Source: Ditylenchus dipsaci (taxonomy: Eukaryota; Nematoda; Chromadorea; Rhabditida; Anguinidae). From it: a DNA stretch of 64,000 bases. Shown piece after piece: positions 45,244-56,970 of this stretch. The notes under the pieces are model-generated. The model made no database searches. It was not told the DNA's origin and saw only the letters and a program-made list of their open reading frames with translations. The number at the start of each line of letters is the position of its first letter. The stretch's first letter is position 1. A program made the translations under genes and the position numbers. The stretch spans positions 124,001 to 188,000 of the forward strand of contig SADC01001072.1 of the NCBI GenBank assembly GCA_004194705.1. The letters are read 5' to 3'.

Positions 45244-45394
45244 GGCCCTGGAATGGATCCAACATGCTGCTGTTCGCTCGGATTCTTTCCAGGGTGCGCT
45301 TGTGTCGTGGAGCTCAACCCTAAGCCCCAAGCCCCCAACGCCCCCGGAGGCTTTAAGGGTTCCTTTTAAGGGTTCCCGAACAATTCAGTGCTCG

Positions 45395-45556
45395 CATCAG
45401 CGTTTGGGGGCCAAGGCTGACCCTTTATACACACTTGCCTGCCTTCGGCAGGCACCCTAATTCAATAGGAAGCCCCCTCTTGGGGGTACATTGTTCGGGC
45501 CAAGGGCTGACCCTTTATACACACCAGCCTGCCTTCGGCAGGCACTGGCATTGTTG
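45395..45556. repeat. Two direct copies with a GCCTGCCTTCGGCAGGC hairpin
   Basis: The unit CCAAGG(G)CTGACCCTTTATACACAC + 4 nt + a perfect 7-bp stem with a TTC loop occurs at ~45410-45454 and ~45500-45545. The copies are separated by a second stem, AAGCCCCCTCTTGGGGG, at ~45470. Both hairpins are exact, unlike most decayed sequence around them. Confidence 0.7.
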
Positions 45557-46268
45557 AGGCGAAATCCATCTGGCCTAAAAAATAACTATAAAATAATATG
45601 TTTGCTTAAAAACTAACTGTGAAGGGTGAGAAGCCAACTGAAGAATCCCGATGTTGCACTTGGGACAGAAATATTGGCCTTCTTCTGGAATCAAGTGCCA
45701 TTGCTGCAGAGCATTCTTCATTCCGAACGGATCTTTGCAAATTTCATGAAAGCGGATGAAGTTGAACGACATTTGAAACTAAAAAAACTAGTTAATCAAA
45801 AAAAATGAGCAGATAAAAAAACGGAGACGACGATTTCAACAAAAAAATGAATTTTTGGTCGAAAAATGTAGATTTTGATGTAGATTTCAAAAAATTTTTT
45901 TGCTCCAGATGTCTTTCCGCCACCGGAAAACATGTTTTTCGTACTAATTAGTAATTACGATCTGAAACGTTCGAATATGTGGTCAAACCCCAGTTTTGGG
46001 AACATGTAGTATACCATACTTTAGCCAAAAATTTTCAGCGATATGTGGCTGAAATTTTTTTTATTGCGTAGCCCTGCATCTCAGCTACAAAATGGTACCA
46101 GCAGAAAAAAAAAGTTCGACCGAGAAAAAATTTACAGCCGTGTTTTTGGAATATACATCGCACTCTACATTGCACTCATTGGGGACGCGCCTTTAGACGC
46201 AAATCTCTCCAAAGTGACTCTGGATTAAAAATGCATATAGAGACTGTTTTTGCCATGTCCATGTTGAA

Positions 46269-47207
46269 AAACGACTGACGTACGACTCGCTACAACAAAT
46301 GACTCGCTACAACGACTCGCTACACATGCGACTCGCTACAACGACTCGCTACACATTCAACTCGCTACAACGACTCGCTACAGAAATTTTTGGGTTTTTT
46401 TCTTACCTTGTTTTTCAATATACAAACTACACATTTAAGCCCTTATGATGGCCTGCGGTGGCGGTGGCCTACCCTGCGTCTAAAAATATGCCTAAGTTCC
46501 AAAAAATTGGCAAATTTCAAAAATTGTTCGGTATTTTTTGTGAGCTAGTTACCTACCGGGTGACAGTATTCATTTGGTGGTACACATGAGTCTAAGTGAT
46601 ATACTTGAATTGTAAAACTCAGGTTGAGATACCCAGTAAAAGATAGCATTCAGTTAGACGTACCTAGGTATCCAGTAAGTTAGCACAGCAGCCCAAGTGC
46701 ACTACCACCTCCCCCCTTCAAAGAGTATTTTTCTTTAAGCTAACTTTTGTCACTTGTCACCTATTTCACACCTTTTGCGACGACAATACCAAGGGTATTT
46801 GGCCACTTCGCGGCCAAAGACCAGCACATTCCACGTTGCAATGGATTGGGGTGAAAAAAGATTTATTAGAATCTATTTGGAGCATCTTTTCAATTTATAA
46901 ATCTATCCTAGATGAATTCGCCATAAATAAATTTACCTACCGCTTACTTACTTATCGAAAAGGGACAGAATTTATGTTTCAAAACCCACACATTTAAGTC
47001 CGTCCTAACATTCGCTGGCTCACCCTGTACCTAAGGTTACGCCTAAGTATAAAAAATAAATTGTTTTGATAAAATATAAGACATTTAAAAAAATTGCTGT
47101 AGCGAGTCGTTGTAGCGAGTTGAATGTGTAGCGAGTCGTTGTAGCGAGTCGCATGTGTAGCGAGTCGTTGTAGCGAGTCATTTGTTGTAGCGAGTTGTTG
47201 CTATACC
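46269..47207. mobile_element. Element with CTCGCTAC-word array ends
   Basis: Nine copies of ACGACTCGCTAC(A) or close variants fill 46275-46380, and their exact inverse fills 47095-47205 in mirror order, including the variant spacers ATTCA and ATGCG. The 700-bp interior is AT-rich and carries a diverged TACCTAGGTA tract. A second family member is at 61915-62178. Confidence 0.85.
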
Positions 47208-47849
47208 TTGAAAAACATGGTAAAACAGGTAAAAGGTCGAAATTTTAAAAGGCTGTAAGTACTTTCCCCCTCCAAATTATTCTTCTACCCCTCCAAATCC
47301 TTCATTTATCCCCCCAAATCGTGAAAAAACTTTTGATCGTCATGTAGCCCTGAATCTCTAGTTTCTTATAAGCTATCAACTCACCCCTTATTGTGGAAAA
47401 AATTGATAAATATCCATTTTTATGAAAGAGGAGTTGTGTCATAAAAAAGGATATTTCTCAAAATTTTTTCAATAACAAGGAGTCAGTTGAAAGCTTATCA
47501 GAAACAAGATATTCAGGGCTACATGATGATCAAAAGAAAAAAAAATTACGACATAAGAACACCGAGAAATACTCATTTTTACGATTTGGGGGATAAATGA
47601 ATAATTTGGAGGGGTAAAAGAATAATTTGGAGGGGTAAAACAATTTGAGCCATTTTAAAAAGCTCAAAATTCAATTTTTTCATTACCAGATCTTAAAAAT
47701 GATGTCTTTTTTTGACTTCCTGAGGCCATTTTAGGTCGATATAGGGTGTTTGGAAACACTTTAAAAAAAGTTGATTTGGGGGGGGGGGTATATCCAAGTA
47801 GGGTCAATCTTTTTTATCATAAAATTTTTTTGGTTCAAAACTCGAATAA

Positions 47850-48033
47850 TACCGTATTTATTCTAATAGAAGGCCATGGCCTTCTATTTTTCAACCTCCA
47901 AAATTTTTTTTGGCTTTGTGCTAAAAATGCAATAAAACATGGTTTACCCCCCTAGTTTTGGCCCCAGGGGTGGCCTTCTATTAGAGACTGGCCTTCTAAT
48001 AGAGACTGGCCTTCTATTAGAATAAATACGGTA
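47850..48033. mobile_element. TA-flanked pogo-like MITE (AATAGAAGGCCA word)
   Basis: TACCGTATTTATTCTAATAG faces CTATTAGAATAAATACGGTA. The word GGCCTTCTATTAGA(GACT) repeats three times at the right. It lies ~210 bp upstream of the FLAD1 start. Confidence 0.85.
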
Positions 48034-48242
48034 ATTGGATTTGATAACTTTTTTTCTTCGAAAGCAGTCAAGATCTTTTTGTAGTCGACTATCATTTTTT
48101 CAAAAATTTTCGTTTACACTCCCCTTTTGTGTGATTTATCATACCATTTTAGATATTAAAGTTGCGCATGAGAAGTATTTTGTTAAAACATTCCTCATCT
48201 TTCACTGCTAGACGTCTGCTTAAGCCTTTGACTTTCTTTAAA

Positions 48243-51200
48243 ATGACTGAGAATAATTTACATTCTGGGTTGAAACAAGTCAAACGAACTACAGTGGGTA
48301 TAATTGGTATTTAACTAAAACTTTAAACGCAATTTCATGCATTAAAAAGAAAATTGTTTTAGTTATTGGGGATGAAATATTGAAAGGGTCTACCGTGGAC
48401 TCTAACTCTCATTTCATGTGCAAAAGGCTTCACAATTTAGGAGTCAATGTTAAAAAAGTTGGTCATGATGTGTGCATCACTGCAAATTTCCGTTTTTTAT
48501 AGATTTCTGTAGTGAGTGATGACATCGAAGACATTGCAAAAGAAGTAAAAGTGTTTAGCAAGAGCTACGACTGGGTCTTCACAACTGGTGGTATTGGACC
48601 AACCCATGACGACCGCACTTTTGCTGGTTAGAAATTAGTCTATTATTTTATGAGCTTTAGGTAAATTCGTTAGATTTAGTCCTTTTCTGAATCGACATTT
48701 TAGTGGTCACGAAATTTTAGGATTTTAGAATTGTCGCAACTTTTTTGGCCATAGCCACGCGTTCTGAATTGTTCCCCGTCAATACAGAAATTTTCGCCTA
48801 ATCATTGAACTTCTGTTCGGATTTTTCAACTTGGTTTCTAACAAAACAAGGCCTAGAAATTAATTTTAGGTGTGGTTTTGTTCAAAACCAACTTGTAAAA
48901 TCCGTACAAAAGTTCAATGATTAGGAATTTTTTTGAATTGGCGGGGAGAACCGTTGTCGGAGACGGCAATGACACTTTAAAAGTGATACCAGCGCGTTAC
49001 AGGGGCAATCTCAAATTCGCAAAAAGATGGGACCAGTTAGAGATGGCAAATGGCCAAGTTCGGGACGGGACGGGACAAAATTTACTATAAAAAATTTCGG
49101 GACGAGACGACGGGACGAGACAAGGTCAAAAAAATTTTCGAAACGGGGTTCGGGACGGAAAAATTTCCAAATTTGCGTCGGGAGGGATTGGACGTCCCGT
49201 CCCGGACTTTTAGCTTAAATTTTCTAGCGGGACGGCACAAAAATCAATATTTTTTCGGGACGGGACGTCGGGAGGGGACAGACTGGAAATTTTTCCGGGA
49301 CGGGATATATGCTAAAAAACCTTCGGACGGGATTTCCGTCCCGTTCCGAGGACATCTCTAGGATCAGTTATATTCAAACGAAAATTTTACTTTTTAAATA
49401 CAGATTTGCCATTTTATATAAAAAGTAGGCTCAGAATTTCACCCTGAACCATTCTCAACCATCTTAAACAACCCTAAACCATCCCAAACTGCTCCAGACC
49501 AGTATCTAAATACCCTAAATCAGTGCTTAGGGTGGTTTATGATGGTTGAGAATGGTTCAGGGTGAAATTCTGAGCGATTCAGCCGATCGGACTGGAATTC
49601 TGATCCGCCTAATCGAATTTTTGCAAAAAGTTTACTCCCCCTTTAGTAAACCCCCAAAAAAAAACTTTCAGGCTTCTGGCCACTCTGGGGTGGGATTTGA
49701 GCGAACCAAGTCATTTTTGACTATAAAATTCGGATTCCCGCAAAATTTACTGCAGTATCTCACCGAAAATTCAAATTTGACGGGGAAAAAAATAATTTGA
49801 CGGGGTAAATCAGTAATTTGACGGGTGAAATTAGGGCTTGACTTTACTTGACCAACCCCCCACCCCATAGTTTTGAATACTGCGGCCTACCGCATAAATA
49901 AACTCTGGTATGCATGCTTTTTCATGCATCCAAAGTCTTTTTCGAGTGATTTGTGTCTAAGGTATGTGTGTGTGCGCATCTCAACTCCAAGCCCCCAAGC
50001 CCCCTGCGCCCCCGAAGGGGGCGCAGGGGCTTGAGAGTTAGAGATGCGCGCACTCACTTACCTTAGACATGATTCCGAGAAGTACTCTTGACCATAAAAT
50101 GCATATAGAGGCTCTTTTTGCCACGGCTCAGTTAAAAACATGGTAAGACAGCCAGAATATACCAATATATGTTTTTTCTAACGTTCTGCCATAAAAGTGG
50201 CCCCTTTTATTCCCTTCCGCTCCCTATACAGCTCTTAATCCCTTCAAAATTCAAAAGGCGCGAATTCAAATTTTTCAAATTTTGACTAAAATCCATGATA
50301 CCCTCCCTGTGGTTTGAAAAATTTTTTTTTCACTTTACTGGAAACGATTGGTAAATTCGCGCCTAAATCGGGTCGAGAAACACGAATATGCAATCGGTTT
50401 TTCAAAATTGTCATCAAAAGTGGGTCAGCCGTGGGGGGGGGTCAAGTAAAGTGTTACCGAAATTAGTTACAGCCTTAAACTATTTTAGTTATTAAGCTTT
50501 TTCATTACTTATTGCTCATAGCAAAATGACGGAATCGTATTTCAAAAAATTCTCGTTTAAACATAACTGGCGCCGCCCTTTACGAATTTGAAATTTCATT
50601 GTAACACGTTGGTATGCCCCTTTAAAGGGCCTGACCTCTTCCTACTCGGTGGTCCCCCGCCAATTCAAAAATTTTCTCTCGATCATTGGACTTCTGTACG
50701 GATTTTTCCGCCACGTTTCTAACAAAACTAGGCCTGAAATCAAATTTTAGGCTTAGTTTTGTTAGAAACCTAGCGGAAAAATCCGTACAGAAGTCCAATG
50801 ATCAAGGGAAAATTTTTGAATTGGCGGGGGACCACCGAGTAGGAAGAGGTCAGGCCCTTTAAACAGCGAATTTCGAGATTCAATTGCCAATTAATTTTTC
50901 TTGCCGACAATATTTTCGGCTTATAATGTAAAAAACACGATTTTTTCTTGATTTTGCTGTGAAGCAAAAAATAGAAGCTCCTGCTGTGGTTTGTATCCAA
51001 AGCCAGTTTGTGAAACCACTTGATTGGGCTAAGCCCAAACCAGAAAAAGGATCAAGCTAAAATTGTGCTTTTTACACTATATACGAAAATGTATTGCTGG
51101 CTACAAAAATCGATAGGCAAAAACCTGAACTTTAAAAATAGCTATCGGAAAAGTTCTAAATTTTCAAGGGCTAAAATTTTTAACACAACTTATATTAAAA

Positions 51201-54200
51201 CACTAAATTTTACAAACAAAAATCGGGCGCTAGTAGCGAATATCCAACAACCGCCGCCACCAACACCCCCCCCCCCTAAAAAACCTGATCTTATAACTAT
51301 CCTTTTAAGCAACAAGTTTAGGCTCAGAAGTAGGCCAACGTACGGAAGTTGTGACTAATGAATAGTTCACGCACTTTTTCTGGGGTCTGGGAAATGTATT
51401 TGAGTAGTCTTTACTTAAGTGTTAGAAGGCATAAGTTTTTAGGGGGGGGGGGTTGCGAAGGTTTTGTTTTAACCGTTACTAGGGTCAAAAGTTGTTTTAC
51501 ATTGCCTCTAGTCCTAAAAAAGAAGGAAAACAACCTTCTTGTCTCTCACGAATTTAGGCTGTTTTAAAAAGTTTATACCATTTAATAGTGTCTGGATTCG
51601 GTGGTCACGACAAAGCTAACCAGAAAAACATGGTGGTATGCGAAGTCGAGCCTTGGCTTCAGCATGTACCATCATATGTATCCCATTTTTAAATTTATTT
51701 TTTCTTAGGTCTGTCAAAAGCATTTGATGATGAGTTAGAAGAAAATGCAGAGTTGCGCTCTTTTGTTCAAGTTTTCCTCCGTAAAACAAAGCTGAAAAAT
51801 GTGGATGAAGCTGTGGAAAAGTTTTGTAAAGTAGAACTGTTTTTTTTCTATTCAAATTCTTCTCTTACTGTGGCTTTGCAGATACCCAAGAGTGTGAAAC
51901 TAATCTGGGGCAAAACCCTGCCAGACCAAGACAGCTATGAAGGCATCAGTTTCCCGTCTTTCCAACTCCACAATGTCATTTCTTTCCCAGGAGTTCCACG
52001 ATTCTGCGAGCTGTCATTCAAGCAAATTGAGGCAATATATAAAAGTTTAGACGTTACTGTCATATAGGTCCAAAGCCTAAGGTCTAAGCCTAATTCCTAG
52101 GCCTGAAAATTATTAGGGAGAGGGGGAGGTATATTACAGGAGGGTTTTGGGGGGGGGGGGGTATATTACAGTAGCGCCAAAATTTCTTTAAAGTTATGTG
52201 ACCTAGGAAAATTTTCAGACCTCTCTGTTTCCAACACCTGATCCATTCTTTTCAAAAGTCATCTTCTTGAGAAGAAATGAGATCCACCTGCAGAACCAAC
52301 TTACTCAAATAGCTGAGATGCATTCGGACAAAGAAGTGGTAATTAATACAGCCAATTTCCTGCCTGAAGCAGTATTTATTATAAATTTTAGTCAATTGGT
52401 TCTTATCCAGTTAGTTCAATTTAGATTAATAAATATAATTAAAATTTTTATTGTTTTAGGTTATGGGAAATAGGTTGGTATAGAATGTTATAGAGTCAAC
52501 CATAAAAAAACTGGCGCCCCAAAGTCAGCCCTCAGCAGTGATTGCAAAAGCCAAAGCTAAAAATGCTGGCCAAAGCCTAACCCGAAAACACAAAGCCAAA
52601 TTTTGGCCGGACAAAATTAAAAAGACAGAGAAGCAGTGTTTTCAAAAATCACACTTTCACACTTGTGTCACGCTGACTTTATTTACCCTGTTTTCATAAA
52701 TTATGTTTTCGTATTTTGGATATTTGTACCAATATGTGGCTGAGATATTTCTCTATCGATTCACTGGTCAAATATCCAGGCGGAGTTTAAATGCGATAAT
52801 TCCACGCCAAAATCACACTTTGTCGCTAGAAGTGTGATTTTAAAGTCACACTTGGCGTGATTTTGTCAAAAATTATTTTTGACTGGACTGTTTGACCAGT
52901 GAATTGGCTTTTCCTTGGCTTTTCCAAAGACTGATCCCCAGAGACATACTTGCACGCTCAAAAAAATCCGCGCCGGGCGCCTGGAGCCCGGATCTGACGC
53001 ATGTGCAGGTATTCCCAGGGATATTCCAGTTTATCTAGGGTTGACTTCAGCGAAATTTATCATAGAGTACCCTCTTATTTTATGCCCAAAAAACTAATAT
53101 TTGCGATGACAAATTACTTTTTAACTTGGCTTCCCAAGATAGACTAACCGTTAATAATAAATTTCGACCCTACTTGGATATGAATCCCCCCCTCCCCAAA
53201 TCAACTTTTTTTAAAAAGTGTTTCCAAACACCCTATATCGACCTAAAATGGCCTCAGAAGTTCGAAAAAGACATTATTTTCAAGTTCTGGTTAATAAAAA
53301 TCGAGTTTTGGACACAAATTGGCCCATTTTGGTCCATTTCCACCCTAATACGGCCCTAAATCCCTTCAAAAATCCCAAAATGGGTAATTTTGGGTGGTCC
53401 CAAAATTCAATTTTTTTGACCAAAACTCAAAATAATGCCTTTTTTGAACTCCTGAGGCCATTTTAGGTCGATATAGGGTGTTTGGAAACACTTTGGAAAA
53501 AGTTGATTGGGGGGGGGTGTATATCCAAGTAGCGCCAAAATTTCAATAAAAAACGAACAAAAAACATGAGCCCACGGAAACTCGCTGCTTTTTGGCGATC
53601 ATCGAGGTCGCGTGTGCTTTCCCAAATAAAGTCAAAGTCAAAAATCGACTACAAAACTTAAAAAATACTTTAGCTATTTTAAAACAAAGCTGATTACGGA
53701 GTGTTCATCACATGAAAGTGGAGCAAAAGCATATGAAGAACTACTATCTGCCTTTCAAGGTTCATCCATTGTGATAAAACGTGACTTTGACCTCTATTTG
53801 TAGAACATGTCATAAATTACGATGAGACTCCATGGGAGAACACCATGGCCAAACTGAATGCATTTCGGGATTCTCAACCTCAAGTGTTCAAAGAAAAAAT
53901 AGATGGAGCCATTCAGACCATTGACTCTATTCTGGATGAATATGGGCATGTTGCTATAACCGCACTTTTTCACTTTGATGACCCTTTTTATAGATTGGAA
54001 AACACATCTCTGTCTTTCAACGGTGGCAAAGACTGCACAGTATGTTATTTTACTAGGTTGTTTCGAAACTTCCTGAAAATCAAAGATTCACAAAAATCAG
54101 ACCATTGAAGTTAGGGAATATTGCATGCTTCTAATAGCCGCTACGAGCGCAAGTTAGAGAAAATACGGTAATTTAGGGCTATGGGCGTTTAGCGGGCTTA

Positions 54201-55456
54201 GGACACGCGCCTAATTTGGCTTCTTACTTTTTTTTAGCAATTTTTTCTGTGTAAAAAGAAAAATTTTAAAATGCGCGAATTTTAAAAGTGTCGTGAAAAC
54301 AGGGTTTTTTAAAAAATATTTTGCTCGACTTTTTGGGTAAAACGCACCTTTTAAGACATTGAAAAATTTTGCTCATATTTTGCTTGAGAAATTTCTCAAA
54401 ATGATTCTGCTAGCTTAATCGTCCATCCTTACTTGAGACCGCTGTCGCGAGCGGCCACGGCCAACAGTTCGTGAATTGGAAAAAGGAGGAATGGAGGGTA
54501 TATTTGATTCCACTCCCTCTGGATCCGCAGGGAAATGCCTTAACCAATAGGCCACCAAACCCCAGACTGGGAAAGTGAAGAAATGTGTAGACATCACTTG
54601 CGTCGAACACGCAACACCGCCAAACCTCAACGCACCGACAATTCCGGCCAACCAAACTGATTTTTATCATTCTATTTTGATACAGCCTTATAATTTGCCA
54701 GAGTAAATTATTCAGCTGTGAATTTTTATTTAGGTTCTTCTTCACTTACTTCGCTGCCGTGTTGATCAGTAAATTATGACTGTTAAGAAATAAGTAATCT
54801 GAACTTTTCTCAATTATTTTAGTCGATATGGTTGTGACACAGTCATCAAAGGCTTTCACATTTTGCACGAAGATGAGTTTCCTGAACTGACTGAATTCGT
54901 GCGCGATATATCTTCCAAGTATAATATTTTAGTAAATATTTTGTTTAAATCCCCGATTTGAGGTACAAGCTGGAAGTCAGACAAATATCTGGTGCTCTCA
55001 AAGGTGGACTGGCTCAATTGAAGGTGGACCAGCCAAATATTGTGGCTGTTCTCATGGTTTGTGCCCCGTCCTAACTGACTCATTACACTTTTTGTCAATT
55101 GCAGGGCAGTAGATCCACCGACCCCAAAGGCAAATACATGAAGTCCAAATGCCAGTGGACTGACTCGGACTGGCCACATCTGTTGAGGGTAATACTATTA
55201 TTTGAGAACAACCCTGTGTGAAAATTTTTGTGAACAGGTATGTCCCGTGCTCGACTGGACCTATTCCGATGTCTGGAAAACCATTAGAGGTTTTTCTTAT
55301 TTTTATATACAAACCAACAAAAGTATAATATAATTGATTTTTAAATCTGTGTGTGCCTTACTGCTCCTATATGATCAAGGCTATACTTCGCTAGGAGAGC
55401 GGTCAAAAACCCTGCCAAATCCAGCACTAAAAAAGCAAGGAGTGGAGAACAAGTAA
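48243..55456 (+). CDS. FLAD1: FAD synthase (FMN adenylyltransferase)
   Basis: Exons spread over 7.2 kb. The N-terminal molybdopterin-binding-like domain has [19 protein letters not shown] (48243-48410), [15 protein letters not shown] and [14 protein letters not shown] (to 48628). After a 3.1-kb repeat-filled intron come [18 protein letters not shown] and [18 protein letters not shown] (51707-52030). The C-terminal PAPS-reductase-like domain has [11 protein letters not shown] (54004-54040), [64 protein letters not shown] and [20 protein letters not shown] (to ~55450). It makes FAD from FMN and ATP. One exon between 52.35 and 53.68 kb may be missing, and one intron seems to start with GC (GAG|GCAATA near 52030). 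A one-base break near 55366 and the final stop are uncertain. Confidence 0.88.
49038..49360. mobile_element. hAT-like MITE with GGGACGGGAC interior
   Basis: The ends TAGAGATG and CATCTCTA are inverted. They are flanked by GGACCAGT (49030-49037) and GGATCAGT (49361-49368), an 8-bp duplication with one mismatch. The interior repeats the words CGGGACGGGAC and GGGACGAGAC in both orientations. Confidence 0.75.
49870..50120. repeat. Recurrent hairpin core, best-conserved copy
   Basis: The unit runs GCCTACCGCATAAATA, CTCTGGTATGCATG..CATGCATCCA, GTGTCTAAGGTATGTG, GTGCGCATCTCAACTC, CCCCTGCGCCCCCGAAGGGG, GAGAGTTAGAGATGCGCGCA, CACTTACCTTAGACATGATT, ATAAAATGCATATAGAG. The outer halves pair (GTCTAAGGTA.. 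with ..TACCTTAGAC), giving a long imperfect hairpin. Other copies: 5880-6130, 6780-7045 and 44530-44770; partial copies at 8580-8690, 46190-46260, 56630-56690 (half), 60270-60380 and 63070-63150. Confidence 0.8.
50618..50865. mobile_element. Perfect-looking foldback, CCTTTAAAGGGCCTGACC ends
   Basis: CTTTAAAGGGCCTGACCTCT at the left is mirrored by AGAGGTCAGGCCCTTTAAA at the right. The whole 248 bp folds back, with the inner arm GTTTCTAACAAAACTAGGCC, and is almost mismatch-free. It is therefore probably recent. Confidence 0.85.
53165..53540. mobile_element. C/G-run TIR element, compact copy
   Basis: TACTTGGATATGAATCCCCC with AAATCAACTTTTTTTAAAAA at the left faces AAAGTTGATTGGGGG and TATATCCAAGTAG at the right. 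The inner arms CCCTATATCGACCTAAAATG and their inverse are well kept. It is the short version of the 44310-47800 element and lies in a FLAD1 intron. Confidence 0.8.
54415..54665 (-). repeat. tRNA-like (SINE-like) segment in a FLAD1 intron
   Basis: On the minus strand, GGTGGCCTATTGGTTAAGGC (~54556-54537) matches a tRNA D-arm/A-box pattern. About 40 bases later GAGTGGAATCAAAT (~54519) loosely matches a T-arm/B box. No matching acceptor stem or CCA was found, so it is more like a tRNA-derived repeat or tRNA remnant than a gene. Confidence 0.4.
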
Positions 55457-55505
55457 GGCCAAGTCTTTGAGCTGTTATTTTTTCAAGTACAAGATGTACT
55501 GAGAA

Positions 55506-55715
55506 CAGGGCTCCGAATCGTCTTTTTTAAAAAGATTTGTCCTTTTTCTTTGGCACCCCAAATCTTTTTTTATTTTTGAAAATTTAGTCAAAATCTTTTT
55601 TTTTCGCTTCAAAATGGCAACAAGCACTGGATAAATGACCCTTTTACTTCAAAAATAGTCAAGATGTCTTTTTTACCCAAATATCCTTTTTCGAAATTTT
55701 TAATTCGGAGCCCTG
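55506..55715. mobile_element. 210-bp hAT-like MITE 50 bp after FLAD1
   Basis: CAGGGCTCCGAAT faces ATTCGGAGCCCTG. It is flanked by ACTGAGAA (55498-55505) and ACTAAGAA (55716-55723), an 8-bp duplication with one mismatch. A relative starts at 63836, and fragments occur at 57550-57630. Confidence 0.8.
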
Positions 55716-55772
55716 ACTAAGAAATTTGAGGCCGGAGTGCCCTATAATACGATTGTCCAAAAAGTGATTTAA

Positions 55773-56206
55773 CCCTAGGATGACCACGCTGACCACAAAG
55801 TGGTAAATTTTCTTTGTGGCTATCATAAAGCACGTTTAGAAAAAAACATAAAAAATCTAGGTAGATCCTAATCTCAGCTACAAAATAAGATATTTAGCGG
55901 GCTGAAGAGACTCGATCCGGCAGAAATACAGCCATATTTGCAGTGACGTAGACCACTGACCACGTTGTGGTCATTATGAATGACTACAATTTTTAAATGA
56001 TTATAGGTTGCACAGTTGCATAGTTTTATTGATTTTTCATTTTTTTGTTTTATAGATGGGTCTCAGATTCACAGTTCTAAAACCAATCCCAACAGTGTGT
56101 GTCTAACTGTGTGACCCATCATAATTTCAAAATTGAAATTTTCTAATATGACCACAATGTGGTCAACGTGGTCAGGACTGAAAATTTTAACGTGGTCGTC
56201 CTAGGG
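55773..56206. mobile_element. PiggyBac-like MITE with TTAA flanks
   Basis: TTAA at 55769-55772 and 56207-56210 flank the ends CCCTAGGATGACCACG and CGTGGTCGTCCTAGGG, which are inverted with one mismatch. The words GACCACA(A)(A/T)GTGGT recur inside. TTAA plus a CCCTAG start is the piggyBac pattern. Confidence 0.8.
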
Positions 56207-56244
56207 TTAACCACTTTTTGTGTGTTTTAGCCGCTGAAACGTGT

Positions 56245-56465
56245 AGAGAGAAAAAACATGTTTTTAAAGGACCATGGTTATTGCGCGCAGCGACATGTGC
56301 AAAATTTGAGTTGGCGGGGAACACTTCTCTTTCGTCTCGCACTGTACTCTTTGGAGTCATTTCAAACGACTCCAAAAAGTACAGGGAGAGACGAAAGAGA
56401 AGTGTCCCCCGCCAATTCAAATTTTGCACATGCCACTGCGCGCAAAAACCATGGTCCTTTAAGGC
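56245..56465. mobile_element. Foldback with TTTAAAGGACCATGGT ends
   Basis: TTTAAAGGACCATGGTTATT faces AACCATGGTCCTTTAA. The inner arms GGCGGGGAACACTTCTCTTT and GTACTCTTTGGAGTC pair over most of 220 bp. Related copies lie at 40365-40565 and a half copy at 58435-58520. Confidence 0.8.
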
Positions 56466-56970
56466 GCGGCCAACTGTAATTTGAAATATTTTTTACTAAA
56501 AATTGACTTTATGCCTTGGGGACCGAGGTAAAGGGTACTGGAGGGTAGCTGGATACCCTATTTTTATTTACATAATGGTATTCTACCCTGTTTCGGTCAC
56601 TGGAGCGAGGCGAAAAGAGTCTCTATATGAATTTTATGACCAAGAGTACTTCTTGGAATCATGTCTAAGGTAAATGAGTGCGCGCATTTTTGGTCAAAAA
56701 TGTTTTATTTCAAAAATGGTCGTTCGCTCTATGAAAACATGATTTGTACACATTTCAGCAGCTAAAAACACACAAAAAACTTTTTCGGCAACCCTGAGGC
56801 GCTTTAGCCCAATTTGATACACTTCGAAGAGCCATAACTTATTTTGTCGTCAAAACTTCTAAATTCTGTAAAGATAGACTCAGAATCGCTTGAGAATTTT
56901 TTTATTATATAATCGAAAAACACAATTTTTGCTTGCCCAAACACCACCCTACGAAATTTCGATTGCAATA

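Larger units (their letters stand above)
44310..47800. mobile_element. 3.5-kb composite element with C/G-run TIRs
   Basis: The left end (C-run, CAATCAACTTTTTTTTA, TATATCGACCTAAAATGGCC) is mirrored at 47670-47795 (GGCCATTTTAGGTCGATATA, AAAGTTGATTTGGGGG, TATATCCAAGTAG). Nested inside are a hairpin-core copy (44530-44770), an inverted pair at 44850-45110 and 45880-46100, a two-copy hairpin repeat (45400-45555), the CTCGCTAC-word element (46269-47207) and a foldback at 47240-47650. No transposase was seen. Confidence 0.7.
48640..51704. repeat. Repeat-filled FLAD1 intron
   Basis: Elements recognised inside: a degraded foldback at 48770-49000 (TTTCTAACAAAACAAGGCC arm pair); hAT-like 49038-49360; small palindrome 49436-49572 (CTGAACCATTCTCAACCATC); TIR remnant with G-run 49640-49860; hairpin core 49870-50120; foldback 50618-50865. 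50870-51700 is AT-rich with a C-run/G-run pair (51265 and 51442) and no supported exon. Confidence 0.6.

Noticed and set aside
54415..54665. A functional tRNA gene
   Set aside because: Only D-arm and weak T-arm similarity is present. No pairing acceptor stem or clear anticodon arm was found.
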